Shown here: one piece after another, positions 52,543 through 61,756 of the stretch
Position numbering within the stretch: position 1 is the stretch's first letter
Layout of the letters: every line of letters starts with the position of its first letter
DNA from: Streptomyces sp. T12
GTDB taxonomy: Bacteria > Actinomycetota > Actinomycetes > Streptomycetales > Streptomycetaceae
Assembly (NCBI RefSeq): GCF_028736035.1
Contig: NZ_CP117866.1
Span: 8,287,001 to 8,351,000, forward strand
DNA length: 64,000 nt
Direction: 5' to 3'
The notes under the pieces: model-generated
Databases searched by the model: none
The model's input: the letters and a program-made list of their open reading frames with translations, nothing else
Told to the model about the DNA's origin: nothing
Made by a program: the position numbers and the translations under genes

Positions 52543-54234
52543 TCAGGGCAGAAGTTCGACCACGTCGTACGACACGCCGGCGCTGAGGTAGGCGCTGCCG
52601 CCGGAACCGCTGACGATGTCGAGGGTCAACTCCTGGTAGGCGTCCGGTGACTTGAGCCAGGCGCTCGCCGGAACGGCGTAGCTGTAGGTGTGGTTGTTGC
52701 CCCGGTAGGAACCCACGGTCAGGGAACGGGTCGTCGGTTCCTTGGCGGGTGCGGGGAGGGCGGAGACCCAGTCGTTGACCCCAATTCGCGGCCTGCCGTT
52801 CGCGAACGCCGTGGTGATGCCGATGTTGAGGGTGTGGCCGGAGGTCAACTGCTGGGCGGTGAGCTTGAAGCGGATCTTCAGGCGGTTGTTGATGCCCGCC
52901 CACTGGTAGCAGGGGAAGTCCGCGATGTGCGAGGCACCCACCGTGTCGGCGGCGCCGGTCCAGGGCCTGGCCCGTACGTCGGCGGGATGCATGGTGGTCA
53001 TCAGCGAGGCGTTCTTGAAGCCGCGCGGGGTCCCGCTCCAGTCGCCGATCCGCCAGATCGCCGGCTTCCTGCTCGGGTCGGCGCCGATCGCCATGGTGTG
53101 CAGCGGGGTCGTCCGCCCGGCGGTGACGGTGACCCGCGTGGTGTGCACCGCCAGTTCTTCCTTGTAGACGGTGAGGGTGTAGGTGCCGGGGAGCATGTAC
53201 GGGGACATGAAACGCCCGGTGGCCGGGTCGGCCCGGGTCCAGTACTGCGCGTCGGCGTTGGAGAACCCGACGGTGTAGGCGTACGCCTTGTCCCGCCCGG
53301 TGATGCCGACCCCCGCGACCCGGCCGCGGCCGCCGCGGCCGACCCAGCCGGCCAGGCCCAGGCCGTCGACCCAGGAGGTGTCGATACGGTCGTGGCGCAG
53401 CGAGTCAGCGGGCGCTCCGCCGTCGGTGAAGGCCAGGACGTACGGGCCCTGGAGGCCGAAGCGCATCGGCTCGGTCTGGTTCTCGCCGTAGTAGAGGATC
53501 TCGTAGAGACCGGCGCCGTCCTCGTAGTGGTGGCGCATGAGCGAGCGGTAGAACGGGCCGCCGGACGCCTTCTCGTGGTTGCTGCGCACCATCCACATGC
53601 CGACCTTGCCGGTGCTCCAGCCGACGTGGTCGTAGTCGATGACGCGCTGGTTGGAATAGTGCTTGGAGCGGGTGGTGCCGTTCGGCTTGCGGCGGATGTC
53701 CTGTGCCTCGAGCAGGGTGTCGGTTCGGGCGTCCCAGGAGTCGGGATCGTTGTTGGGGAACAGGCCGGGCCGGACGCGGACGATGTAGCGGGTGGCGGTG
53801 ATGGAGGCGTCCGCCTTGTTCGTCCACAGGTAGACGTTGTTCTCGCCGCGCCGGGCGGCATAGTAGTGGCGCATCGAGCCGTGCACGACGGTGATCAGGA
53901 TCGTGTCACCGCTCTTGCGGATGCTCACGGACGACGCCCCGAGGCCCGTCTCGACGTGGGAGTTCCGGTTGCCGTAGCCCTGGTATTCGGTGCCCTTGTA
54001 CACCAGCGAGGTCAGGTCGCCGTTACGGCGGTCGATCTTGAAGACCAGGTCGGCGCCGGTGCTCACCACGTACGCAGGTCCGTCGGTGCGGTAGCCGAAG
54101 GCCGGCGTGGCCGCGTCGGCGCCTGCGACGAGTGGTCCGGCGACCGCGGCGCCTCCGGCGAGGGCGAGGCCGCCGACGGCGGTTCTGCGGAGGGCGTCTC
54201 GGCGGGTCAGGCGACGGCGAGCGTGCTGGGGCAT
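52543..54234 (-). CDS. Rhamnogalacturonate lyase-like protein (PL4 type), Tat-exported
   Basis: A 563-residue secreted lyase. Twin-arginine signal TRRDALRRTAVGGLALAGG. The N-terminal beta-sandwich domain has DLVFKIDRRNGDLTSLVYKGTEYQGYG, a PL4 feature; RYIVRVRPGLFPNNDPDSW and GPFYRSLMRHHYEDGAGLYEI lie in the catalytic part. A fibronectin-like middle (LPGTYTLTVYKEELAV) and a C-terminal jelly-roll carbohydrate-binding domain (SGHTLNIGITTAFANGRPRIGVNDW) complete the three-domain plan. Probably cleaves pectin backbones. Preceded by a 4 x 16-bp tandem repeat. Confidence 0.85.
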   Translation of the reverse strand: MPQHARRRLTRRDALRRTAVGGLALAGGAAVAGPLVAGADAATPAFGYRTDGPAYVVSTGADLVFKIDRRNGDLTSLVYKGTEYQGYGNRNSHVETGLGASSVSIRKSGDTILITVVHGSMRHYYAARRGENNVYLWTNKADASITATRYIVRVRPGLFPNNDPDSWDARTDTLLEAQDIRRKPNGTTRSKHYSNQRVIDYDHVGWSTGKVGMWMVRSNHEKASGGPFYRSLMRHHYEDGAGLYEILYYGENQTEPMRFGLQGPYVLAFTDGGAPADSLRHDRIDTSWVDGLGLAGWVGRGGRGRVAGVGITGRDKAYAYTVGFSNADAQYWTRADPATGRFMSPYMLPGTYTLTVYKEELAVHTTRVTVTAGRTTPLHTMAIGADPSRKPAIWRIGDWSGTPRGFKNASLMTTMHPADVRARPWTGAADTVGASHIADFPCYQWAGINNRLKIRFKLTAQQLTSGHTLNIGITTAFANGRPRIGVNDWVSALPAPAKEPTTRSLTVGSYRGNNHTYSYAVPASAWLKSPDAYQELTLDIVSGSGGSAYLSAGVSYDVVELLP

Positions 54235-54252
54235 GAGTGTTCCGTTTCGTGC

Positions 54253-54316
54253 GTACGGGGATTTCGGCGTACGGGGTTTTCGGCGTACCGGGATTTCGGC
54301 GTACGAGGATGAGGGC
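54253..54316. repeat. 16-bp tandem repeat, four copies
   Basis: Units GTACGGGGATTTCGGC, GTACGGGGTTTTCGGC, GTACCGGGATTTCGGC and a degenerate GTACGAGGATGAGGGC. They fill the gap between the lyase start and the stop of the first deacetylase gene, 19 bp upstream of the lyase ATG. Confidence 0.9.
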
Positions 54317-54325
54317 GTGGTGCGG

Positions 54326-55765
54326 TCAGAGGGTGGCGCGCAGGTGGCTGACCGTGACGAAGTGGTAGCCCTGGGCGGTCAGCGTGCGCAGGATCTGCGG
54401 GACGGCGGCGACCGACGTGGGGTGGATGTCGTGCATGAGGACGACGTCGTTGCGCCGCGTCTTGCCGATGACGGTCTGGGCGACCTTGTCGGCGTCGCGG
54501 TATTTCCAGTCCTCGGTGTCCACGTCCCACAGCACGGGGGAGAGGCGGGTGGCGGCCCGGACCTTGTCGTCGATGGCGCCGTAGGGCGGGCGGAAGACGG
54601 TCGGGGTCTTGCCGGTGGCGGCCTTGATGGCGGCGCTGGTGCGGTTGAGCTGGGAGGCGATCTGCTCGGGGGAGAGCTTGGTGAGGTCGGGGTGGTTCCA
54701 GGAGTGGTTGCCGACCTCGTGTCCGGCGCGGGCCTCGGCGCGGACCAGTCCGGGGTGGGCGGCGACGTTCTGACCGACGGTGAAGAAGGTGGCGCGGGCC
54801 TTGTACTGCGCCAGGTGGGTCAGCAGGGTCGCGGTCTCCGGGGTGGCCGGTCCGTCATCGAAGGTCAGCGCTATGCACTTGACCTTCTTGCAGTCGGTGT
54901 CGTCGTCGCCGGAGGCGGTGTGGGTGGGCACGGCCGGCTCGGGGACGTGTGCCGCGCCCAGGTCGAGCGAACCGCTGGGCTTCACGGTCTGCCGCTGGAC
55001 ACGCTTGCCGAACGCGGACAACCAGGGAGTGATCGTCTCCTTGGGCAGGGTCACCAGGTAGCTCCCGGCGGCCGGGGCGCCCACGTCACCGCGGTCGAAG
55101 GTCACCCGCAGGGAGCCGGTGGCGGTGAAGTCCATGGCGTCCAGGAGGGAGGCGCGGGACGCCGCGTCGGAGGCCATGTCGTCGAGGGCGGCGGCGTTGA
55201 CGCCTTCGCGCCCCTTGAGTCGATCCTTCAATGCGGCGACGAAGGCGTCCCGGGAGCCGTCGGCGACGAGTCCGAGAGCAGTGCGGTACTCGCCGGCCTT
55301 GCCGTCGTACCAGTACGTCCTGGTCGTCAGCCCGGACCCGGCGGCGGTGCCGTCCCGGGTGGTGAGCCGGACGCCGAGAACGTCGCCGGAGGCGACCAGG
55401 AACTGGTGGCTGATGTTGAACTCGCGGGCCCCCGCGTCACCCTCGCCGTCCTCGCACACCCGTGAGCGGAAGTCGGCCAGACGCTCCTCCACGTCCTTCT
55501 TCATCGCGGCCGTCGCCGCCTCCGCACCGGGCACGTCCGGATAGCTCGCCGCGTAGGGGCAGGAGCTCTGCTCGCTGCTGTCGCTGACGATCTCCAGGCC
55601 CTTGATCTTCGACGGGTCGACGCTGCGGACGGGTGCGGGGCTGGGGTCGGCTCCGGGCCGGGCGCCGGAGGACGCCGAGGAGCCGTCCGATCCGGACGAG
55701 CAGGCCGCCGTGATGGAGAGAGTGCAGAGCATGAGAAGTGAGGGGAGCAGAGTGCGAGTGCGCAT
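54326..55765 (-). CDS. Polysaccharide deacetylase lipoprotein, paralog 1
   Basis: A 479-residue lipoprotein (ITAAC lipobox, Cys22). Residues ~50-250 form an N-terminal domain (ASYPDVPGAEAATAAMKKDVE, FLVASGDVLGVRLT, TYWYDGKAGEYRTALGLVADGSRDAFVAAL) similar to DUF3298-type modules. The NodB domain has CIALTFDDGPATPET, GHEVGNHSWNHPDL, VFRPPYGAIDDKVR and LWDVDTEDW, so the catalytic set is complete. It likely deacetylates wall or surface polysaccharide. Paralog 2 lies 311 bp upstream in the same direction. Confidence 0.9.
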   Translation of the reverse strand: MRTRTLLPSLLMLCTLSITAACSSGSDGSSASSGARPGADPSPAPVRSVDPSKIKGLEIVSDSSEQSSCPYAASYPDVPGAEAATAAMKKDVEERLADFRSRVCEDGEGDAGAREFNISHQFLVASGDVLGVRLTTRDGTAAGSGLTTRTYWYDGKAGEYRTALGLVADGSRDAFVAALKDRLKGREGVNAAALDDMASDAASRASLLDAMDFTATGSLRVTFDRGDVGAPAAGSYLVTLPKETITPWLSAFGKRVQRQTVKPSGSLDLGAAHVPEPAVPTHTASGDDDTDCKKVKCIALTFDDGPATPETATLLTHLAQYKARATFFTVGQNVAAHPGLVRAEARAGHEVGNHSWNHPDLTKLSPEQIASQLNRTSAAIKAATGKTPTVFRPPYGAIDDKVRAATRLSPVLWDVDTEDWKYRDADKVAQTVIGKTRRNDVVLMHDIHPTSVAAVPQILRTLTAQGYHFVTVSHLRATL

Positions 55766-56076
55766 GAGACCAGAACCTGACTGAGGGGAATGTGCGGACG
55801 CCGCCGATGGGACGCCGCGGTCGTTCTGGTCATGGATCGTGCTGGGCGGGGGTGTTTTTCAGCGACCCGCAGAGTCACCCTGAAAAAACCAGCCCGGGTC
55901 GTTTCTGGCGGTTTTCGGGTACTTCAGTCGCGTTTGGGGCGCACCTGCTCGTACGGTGCGTCAGGGTCTGAGGTCCGCCACTGCGCCGAGTGCGGTGGCC
56001 GGTCGGCCGGGGGCGCCGGAGTTGTCGAGGGCCCCCGCAGGGCACGTCGGCCCGAAACGCCGGGCTGCCTCACGGC
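55766..56076. other. 311-bp gap between the two deacetylase genes
   Basis: No gene seen. TTTTTCAG (55855-55862) and CTGAAAAA (55880-55887) form an 8-bp dyad around 17 bp within an A/T-rich patch, the likely promoter or operator of paralog 1. Confidence 0.4.
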
Positions 56077-57525
56077 TCAGAGGGTCGCGCGCAGGTGGCT
56101 GACCGTGACGAAGTGGTAGCCGCGGGCGGTGAGGGTGCGCAGGACCTCGGGGACGGCGGCGACCGAGGTGGGGTGGATGTCGTGGATCAGGACGACGTCG
56201 TTGGGCTCGGCCTGGGAGACGACGGTCCGGGCGACCTTGCCGGGATCGTGGAACTTCCAGTCCTCGGTGTCCACGTCCCACAGGGCGGGCGACAGGCTCG
56301 TGGCCGCACGGACCTTGCCGTCGATCGCGCCGTACGGCGGGCGGAAGAGTGTCGGCTCCTGGCCCGTGGCGTCCTTGATCGCCGCGTTGGTGCGTTCCAG
56401 CTGGGAGCGGACCTGGCCGGGGGTGAGGTTGGTGAGGACCGGGTGGTTCCAGGAGTGGTTGGCTATCTCGTGGCCGGACTTCATCTCGGCGCGGACGATG
56501 TCCGGGTGGGTGGCGACGTTCTGGCCGACGACGAAGAAGGTGGCGCGCGCCTTGTACTCGGCGAGGTACTTGAGCAGCGTTCCCGTCTCGGGGGCGGCGG
56601 GTCCGTCGTCGAAGGTGAGCGCGATGCACTTGACCTTGGAGCAGTCCGTGGTGTCCTCGCCCGGGTCCGGCTGCGCGGCGACGGTCGGGGCGGGGGTGTG
56701 GGCGGCACCGAGGTCGAGCTTGTCGTCCGGGTCGGTGCTCTGGTGCTGGGCGCGGCTGCCGAAGTCGGACAGCCACGGGGTGACGGTCGCCTTGGGGAGG
56801 GTGACGGAGATGCGGCCGGCCGGGGGGACGCCCACGGTGCCGCGGTCGAAGTCCACCTTCAGATCGCCGTCGGCGGTGAAGGCCATGTCGTCCAGGTAGG
56901 CGTCGGGGTCGTCCAGCGCCGTGACGGTGTCCGGAGTGACTCCCTCCCGCTTCTCCAGGCGCTCCTTCACGGCGGCGACGAAGGCGTCACGGGAGCCGTC
57001 CGCGATGAGGCCCGGGGACGGCCGGTACCGCTGGGCGGCACCGTCGTACCAGTACGCCTCGGTGTCCACGCCATCCGCGTTCGACGTACGGTCGACCGTT
57101 GTCAGCCGGACGCCCAGTACGTCGCCGGAGACCACGAGGAACGAGAAGCTGACGTTCAGCTCGGGGCCCTCCGAGCCCTCCATGCCGCCGCAGTCTGTGA
57201 CCTGGCCGTCGGTGTCCTCGCCGAGGAAGACCGCGAGGCGGTTCTGCACGTCCTTCTTCATCACGGCGGTCATCTGGTCGGCGCCGGGGACGTCGGGGTA
57301 GCTCGTGGCCCAGGGGCAGGACCGGTCGGTGCTGCTGTCGCTGACGATGCTGACGCCCTTGAGGTTGGTCAGGTCGACCTGGGTGCCGGCGTCGTTGCCT
57401 TGAATCCGGGACGGGCGGTCCGGGGAGGGCGCGGAGTCCGCCGGGGAGGAGCCGGTGGAGCAGGCGGCCGTCAGGGCGAGCGAGCCGAGCAGGAAGAGCA
57501 CGGGGGCGAGGGCGTGTCGAGGCAT
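56077..57525 (-). CDS. Polysaccharide deacetylase lipoprotein, paralog 2
   Basis: A 482-residue lipoprotein (LTAAC, Cys22) with the same two-domain plan and near-identical C-terminus to paralog 1 (VTVSHLRATL). NodB motifs CIALTFDDGPAAPET, GHEIANHSWNHPVL, LFRPPYGAIDGKVR and LWDVDTEDW are intact. The N-terminal domain differs more (SDSSTDRSCPWATSYPDVPG). Start at 57525, the ATG that opens the signal peptide. The two genes look like a tandem duplication that kept both copies active. Confidence 0.9.
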   Translation of the reverse strand: MPRHALAPVLFLLGSLALTAACSTGSSPADSAPSPDRPSRIQGNDAGTQVDLTNLKGVSIVSDSSTDRSCPWATSYPDVPGADQMTAVMKKDVQNRLAVFLGEDTDGQVTDCGGMEGSEGPELNVSFSFLVVSGDVLGVRLTTVDRTSNADGVDTEAYWYDGAAQRYRPSPGLIADGSRDAFVAAVKERLEKREGVTPDTVTALDDPDAYLDDMAFTADGDLKVDFDRGTVGVPPAGRISVTLPKATVTPWLSDFGSRAQHQSTDPDDKLDLGAAHTPAPTVAAQPDPGEDTTDCSKVKCIALTFDDGPAAPETGTLLKYLAEYKARATFFVVGQNVATHPDIVRAEMKSGHEIANHSWNHPVLTNLTPGQVRSQLERTNAAIKDATGQEPTLFRPPYGAIDGKVRAATSLSPALWDVDTEDWKFHDPGKVARTVVSQAEPNDVVLIHDIHPTSVAAVPEVLRTLTARGYHFVTVSHLRATL

Positions 57526-57949
57526 ACGTGAACCTGGGTCCGTGAGGTGCCGGAGCATGAGTGCGGGCGCGCGGCGCGCGCGAGCTGATCGCTGTGCTGC
57601 GACATCCCGCCGCGGGTGCCTTGCAACGAGCAAGGGCTTTCTTTTCGCCGGGTCAAGCTATGTTTTCGGCCGGTCTCCCGCAATCCCCTTGGCCGCCGCC
57701 GGAGCGGATGTGACCACTGTCTCTCCGGCCGAGCTGCCGGATGCCCCACCTGCATTGCGCGAGGAGAAGCCCGAATCGTGCTGGGGGGGGGCGGCCCACG
57801 CACGGTTCAGTGGTCCGGCGGGGCTGGGAGTCCGGTACGCACGTGGAGAGGGCCACGACCGGGTGTCGTGACCCTCTCTCGGGACCTTGAGTGGAGCGGG
57901 CTTTGTCTCTGCCGGCGTGGCCGGGGGACTCAGCGGGATCCGCTGCTGG
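57526..57949. other. 424-bp gap without a gene
   Basis: No convincing frame. A hairpin (57846-57859 with 57865-57878, loop CGGGT, one mismatch) would end the lectin remnant's transcript. An eight-G run lies at 57783-57790. The region near 57600 may carry the deacetylase promoter. Confidence 0.4.
57846..57878. terminator. Hairpin after the lectin remnant
   Basis: GAGAGGG...CACGAC pairs with GTCGTG...CCCTCTC (13 of 14 pairs), about 70 bp past the lectin stop. Confidence 0.55.
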
Positions 57950-58400
57950 TCAGTCCTTGCCGGTGAGCCGCCAGATCTGGTTCTTCTTGGTGGTCAGGGC
58001 GCTTGCCGCATCGCAGGTCCACTGGTGGACGAGTGCGTCGGCTGTGGTGGAGATGTTGCTGACGTCGACGCACTTGCCGCTGTTCACGGCGACGAGCTGG
58101 TAGTCGTGGCTGTTGCCGAGCGCGGTCACCGCGTTCAGCCTGAACCGCTGGTTGGTGCCCCCGTGGCAGGTCCACTGCTGGACGGCGGCCCCGTTGGCGG
58201 TGGAGAGGGCGGAGATGTCGAGGCACTTGCCGCTGGAGTGGTTGACGACGGTGTAGGTGTCGGTCGCGCCGCTGACGGGGTGGAAGTCGAAGCGCTGTGC
58301 CTGGCCGCTTCCGCAGGTGTTCTGCTGGTACTGGGTGCCGTCGGCGGTGGACTGGGAGGGGTTTTCGAGGCAGAGCGAGCTGTGCTGGGCGACGGGGTCA
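57950..58400 (-). pseudogene. Ricin-type beta-trefoil lectin domain, 5' end lost
   Basis: About 150 residues of a RICIN (CBM13) domain: SSLCLENPSQSTADGTQY, SSGKCLDISALSTANGAAVQ with QQWTC, and SGKCVDVSNISTTADALVH with HQWTC, ending WRLTGKD. Such domains sit at the C-terminus of secreted hydrolases. Here nothing codes for a catalytic domain or signal; the frame meets a response regulator remnant on the other strand near 58400. The frame remains open further up only as antisense of that gene. Confidence 0.75.
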
Positions 58401-58404
58401 GCCG

Positions 58405-58951
58405 CAGTACGCACCCTGACGTGCTGCTGATGGATGTACGGATGCCGGAGATGGACGGGCTGGAGGCCGCCCGGCGGCTGCTCGATCCGCCACCCGGTGT
58501 GGTGCACCGTCCAAAGGTGCTGATGCTGACGACTTTCGACATCGACGACTACGTCTACGAGGCCCTGCACGCCGGGGCCAGCGGCTTCCTGCTCAAGGAA
58601 GCGCCGGTCGCCGAACTCGTGCAGGCGGTACGGGTGATCGCCGCAGGCGAGGCGCTGCTCGCCCCGTCCATCACCCGTCGCCTCATCGAGGACGTGGCCC
58701 GGCGCCGCCCCCTCCCGCGCCCGAACACCCGCCTGCGGCTCAACGGCCTCACGCCACGGGAGACGGAGGTCCTGCTGCTGGTCGCGCGAGGCCTGTCGAA
58801 TGCGGAGATCGCCTCGACGCTGGTGGTGTCGGAACAGACCGTCAAGACCCACATGAGCCGGCTGCTCGCCAAGCTCGGTGCCCGCGATCGGGCCCAACTC
58901 GTCGTCATGGCCTACGAGTCGGGGCTGGTCGCTCCGGGGACCTCCGGCTGA
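58405..58951 (+). pseudogene. NarL-type response regulator, 5' end lost
   Basis: Begins abruptly within the receiver at HPDVLLMDVRMPEMDGLEAAR, just before the phosphoacceptor Asp; about 45 N-terminal residues, including the first acidic pair, are missing. The rest is normal: VLMLTTFDIDDYVYEALHAGASGFLLKEAP, then the LuxR helix-turn-helix LTPRETEVLLLVARGLSNAEIASTLVVSEQTVKTH. No start codon with a ribosome binding site precedes it. No cognate histidine kinase is next to it. Confidence 0.75.
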
Positions 58952-59170
58952 ACCAGATCCGGCGCAGCTGGCCGCGGTCATCACGGATGGGCAAGCCCGG
59001 CGCCACCGTCACCATCCGGGCACCGGCACACCCCCGGCCCTCCCGGGGCCACGTCACTCATACCCAGGCGTGACACCGGAGTTGGCACCTGGGTCGGACG
59101 TGCCGACTCGTCCCCACGTCCTAGCGTCACCGCGCCCTGATCAACCAGACCGGTTTCGCACGGAGCACTC

Positions 59171-59869
59171 ATGCACCAGACCATCGACGTCGACCACATC
59201 ATCCGGCTCTACCGCGCCTACGCCGACGACCTCGACCGGGCCCGCGAGAAGCAGCGGAAGCTGCTCGCGCCGCCGACCTCGCTGAAGGCCTAACTCGACG
59301 ACATCGAAGCGGAGATCACCTACCTACTGCTGCGCGAGACCCGACCGGAGACGGTGGTGGAGATCGGCACCTTCCACGGCTGGTCCACCACCTGGATCCT
59401 CCAGGCACTGAGGGACAACGGCACCGGCCACCTGTACTACTACGACGTCGTGGACCACGTCGTGCGCAACATCCCCGAGCAACTGTCCACCGGCCGCTGG
59501 ACGTTCACGCAGGGGGACGCACGGGAGAACCTGGAGAAGATCCCGGACACCGCGGACTTCCTCTTCATCGACGCGGCGCACTCGGCGAGTTTCGCCCGCT
59601 GGTACATCCGCGAGCTGTTCCCGCGCATGCGGCCGGGCATACCGGTGTGCGTCCACGACGTCGTCCACGGCCGGTGGCCCCTGCCGTTCACCGAGGGCGC
59701 GGTCGTCCTGCGCTGGCTCGCCGAACAGGAGAACACCTGTTTCACCCCCTCCCGGGCCCGCGCACCCGAGATCCATGACCGCCTGAACGACGTCAAACGA
59801 ACCCTCGCTCTGCGGCACCCCCTGCGGGACAGCAGGGACAACCCCATGATCTTCTTCACCCTGCGCTGA
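59171..59869 (+). pseudogene. Class I SAM methyltransferase with an in-frame TAA
   Basis: The ATG at 59171 has GGAG 5 nt upstream and opens MHQTIDVDHIIRLYRAYADD; the frame continues to 59869 but codon 41 (59291-59293) is TAA. After it comes ETVVEIGTFHGWSTTWILQAL (SAM loop), DARENLEKIPDTADFLFIDAAHS and a complete C-terminus (DNPMIFFTLR), as in Methyltransf_24 enzymes. A TAC-to-TAA change would explain it. Restart at the GTG near 59354 would lack the N-terminal helices. Either a recent pseudogene, a recoded stop or a base error. Confidence 0.7.
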
Positions 59870-59990
59870 GGCGTGGGGCCGTCGCCTGCGCATGGGCCTG
59901 ACCTTCTCGTCGTCGAGGCACGGCCGGCCCAGCGGCAGGTCGACTTGGACGAGGCGCGGGCGAGGAGACGGCCGGCTTCTCGCAGGCGCC

Positions 59991-60871
59991 TCAGCCCAGT
60001 TCGGCCAGCCGTCGTACGGCCGGGGCGGCGAAGGTCTCCATCCAGCGCGACGTGGCGCCCAGATGCGGCGAGATGATCACCGTGTCGACACCGAGCTTGC
60101 CGTAGGGCTCGATGTCACGGCTGAAGGTGTCCAGGTCCTCCTCGGTGGCCGCCGCTCCGGAGTACGTGAGGGTCCGGCGGACGGCGTCGTAGTCGCGGTC
60201 CGCCTTGTCGCAGTGCCCGCGCAGCACGTCCAGCTTGTGCGCGACTTCATCGGGCGAGGTGGCGAACAGGTTGCAGGCGTCGGCGTACCGGGCGACGAGC
60301 CGCAGGGTCTTCTTCTCACCGCCGCCGCCGATCATGATCTCGGGGTGCGGGCTGCTGACCGGCGGCGGAGTGCATAGGGTCCCGGCGAGTTGGTAGTAGC
60401 GGCTCTCGAAGGGTCCGTTGTCGTCCGGGTCCCACATCTGCAGGCAGATGCGCAGGGTCTCCTCCAGCCGCTCGAAGCGCTCCGCGAGCGGCGGGTAGGG
60501 CACGCCCAGGCCGTGGTGCTCGCGGTCGTACCAGGCCGCTCCGATGCCGAGGGTGGCCCGGCCGCCGGACAGTACGTCGAGCGTGGTGGCGATCTTGGCG
60601 AGCAGGCCGGGTTGACGGTACGTCACCCGGTGACCAAGGCGCCCAGTTGCACCGTGGAGGTGTGGGCGGCCAGGTAGGCCAGGGTCGTGTAGGCCTCCAG
60701 CATGGGTGCCTCGGCGCCGCCGTTGAACTCCATCTGGAAGTAGTGGTCCATGACCGACAGCCGGTTCACACCTGCCGCCTCGGCCGCGGCTCCCGCGGCG
60801 GCAAGCTCGGCCCGCAGAGCACCTCCGCCCTGCGGGTGGTCGAACCGGTTGATGTGCACGCCGACGTGCAT
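59991..60871 (-). pseudogene. LLM-class (F420-dependent-like) oxidoreductase split by a frameshift
   Basis: Two frames give one luciferase-like protein of about 293 residues. Part 1 (60871-60623) MHVGVHINRFDHPQGG to STVQLGALVTG; part 2 (60626-59991) starts V-T-Y-R-Q-P-G-L-L-A-K and has LSGGRATLGIGAAWYDREHHGLG and PEIMIGGGGEKKTLRLVARYAD. Homologs run LVTG-VTYR without a break, so one G is missing from ACC-GGG-(G)TG-ACG. The break produces a GTGA stop-start overlap, so coupled translation of two pieces is possible. Confidence 0.8.
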
Positions 60872-61077
60872 GTCCGTCTCCGTTCGTTTCCTTTACGGGC
60901 CGTTGTCGACCCGGCGATGCTTGTGCGACGGTCAGTTACGACGTCGTGCCCGCGCCGGCCTTCGGCCCGTCGTGCCCCAGTGGCCGTGGCCAACGCCGCC
61001 CACCTGATCGACAGGGGGCCGACGGGGACGGCGCAGGGGCGGCCTGCCCGTCCCGCTCACCGCGGCATACCGGACCA

Positions 61078-61548
61078 TCACGCCGCCCCGCCCGCACTCC
61101 CGCCCGCCGGCCGGTGCTCCCAGAGCGTCTCTCCCCGGACCTCCATGACGACGCTGCCGGAACCGTTGGTGAGGGTGCCCCGGCTGCGGACGACGGCGGT
61201 GCCGTCGTCGCGGGGGCGGACCTCCACGATCTCCAGCGTGCCGTGCAGTACATCCCCGGGCCGGACCGGCGCCCGCATGCGCAGGGATTCGATCTCCCGG
61301 CCGGCGATGAGGGCGGCGCGCGAGAACACCGCGTCCACCAGGAGGCGCTGCAGGACCGCCGCGGTGTGGAAACCGCTGGCGATGAGGCCCCCGAAGCGGC
61401 TCGTGGCAGCCGCTTCCTCGTCCGTGTGGAGAGGCAGCGGGTCGAAGCGGCGGCCGAAGTCGAGGATTTCCTCCTTGGAGACCTTGGCACTGCCCAGGTC
61501 GAACACGGCCCCGGGGCGGAGATCCTCGGCGTACAGCACGGCGCTCAC
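61078..61548 (-). CDS. MaoC-like hydratase/dehydratase
   Basis: A 156-residue hot-dog fold protein. LRPGAVFDLGSAKVSKEEILDFGRRFDPLPLHTDEEAA has the Asp/His active-site pattern of (R)-enoyl-CoA hydratases, and FGGLIASGFHTAAVLQRLLVD and MRAPVRPGDVLHGTLEIVE are family segments. The GTG start at 61548 overlaps the stop of a short LLM-like fragment (GTGA). With the split LLM enzyme and the MarR regulator it probably belongs to one acyl-CoA or small-molecule degradation unit. Confidence 0.8.
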   Translation of the reverse strand: MSAVLYAEDLRPGAVFDLGSAKVSKEEILDFGRRFDPLPLHTDEEAAATSRFGGLIASGFHTAAVLQRLLVDAVFSRAALIAGREIESLRMRAPVRPGDVLHGTLEIVEVRPRDDGTAVVRSRGTLTNGSGSVVMEVRGETLWEHRPAGGSAGGAA

Positions 61549-61676
61549 CGCCGTTCCGGGGCCGGCGAGGGCCCCGTGTCGTCGCGGTGATGAAGCGGCA
61601 TGTCCGGCTCGGGACCGAACCCTGCCGGTCCTCCTTGGCACGGGGTGAACCGGTGTATGTGCACGCCGAGTCGCAT
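61545..61676 (-). pseudogene. 43-residue fragment copying the 5' end of the LLM gene
   Basis: MRLGVHIHRFTPCQGG resembles MHVGVHINRFDHPQGG of the LLM gene at 60871, and ACGAACGGAG (the ribosome binding site) precedes both starts. After residue 16 the similarity ends. The stop overlaps the MaoC GTG. It looks like a duplicated or left-over 5' end that now serves as leader for MaoC. Confidence 0.6.
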
Positions 61677-61756
61677 GCGGGCCTCCGTTCGTCTTCTCAT
61701 CCGGTCGCTGATCGCCCGGTTCCCGTCCGCCGGACGGGCATGGCCCGGACGTCCGT

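Noticed and set aside
57887..58404. N-terminal part of a + strand frame running into the response regulator
   Set aside because: It is antisense of the RICIN lectin remnant; receiver similarity begins only near 58405.
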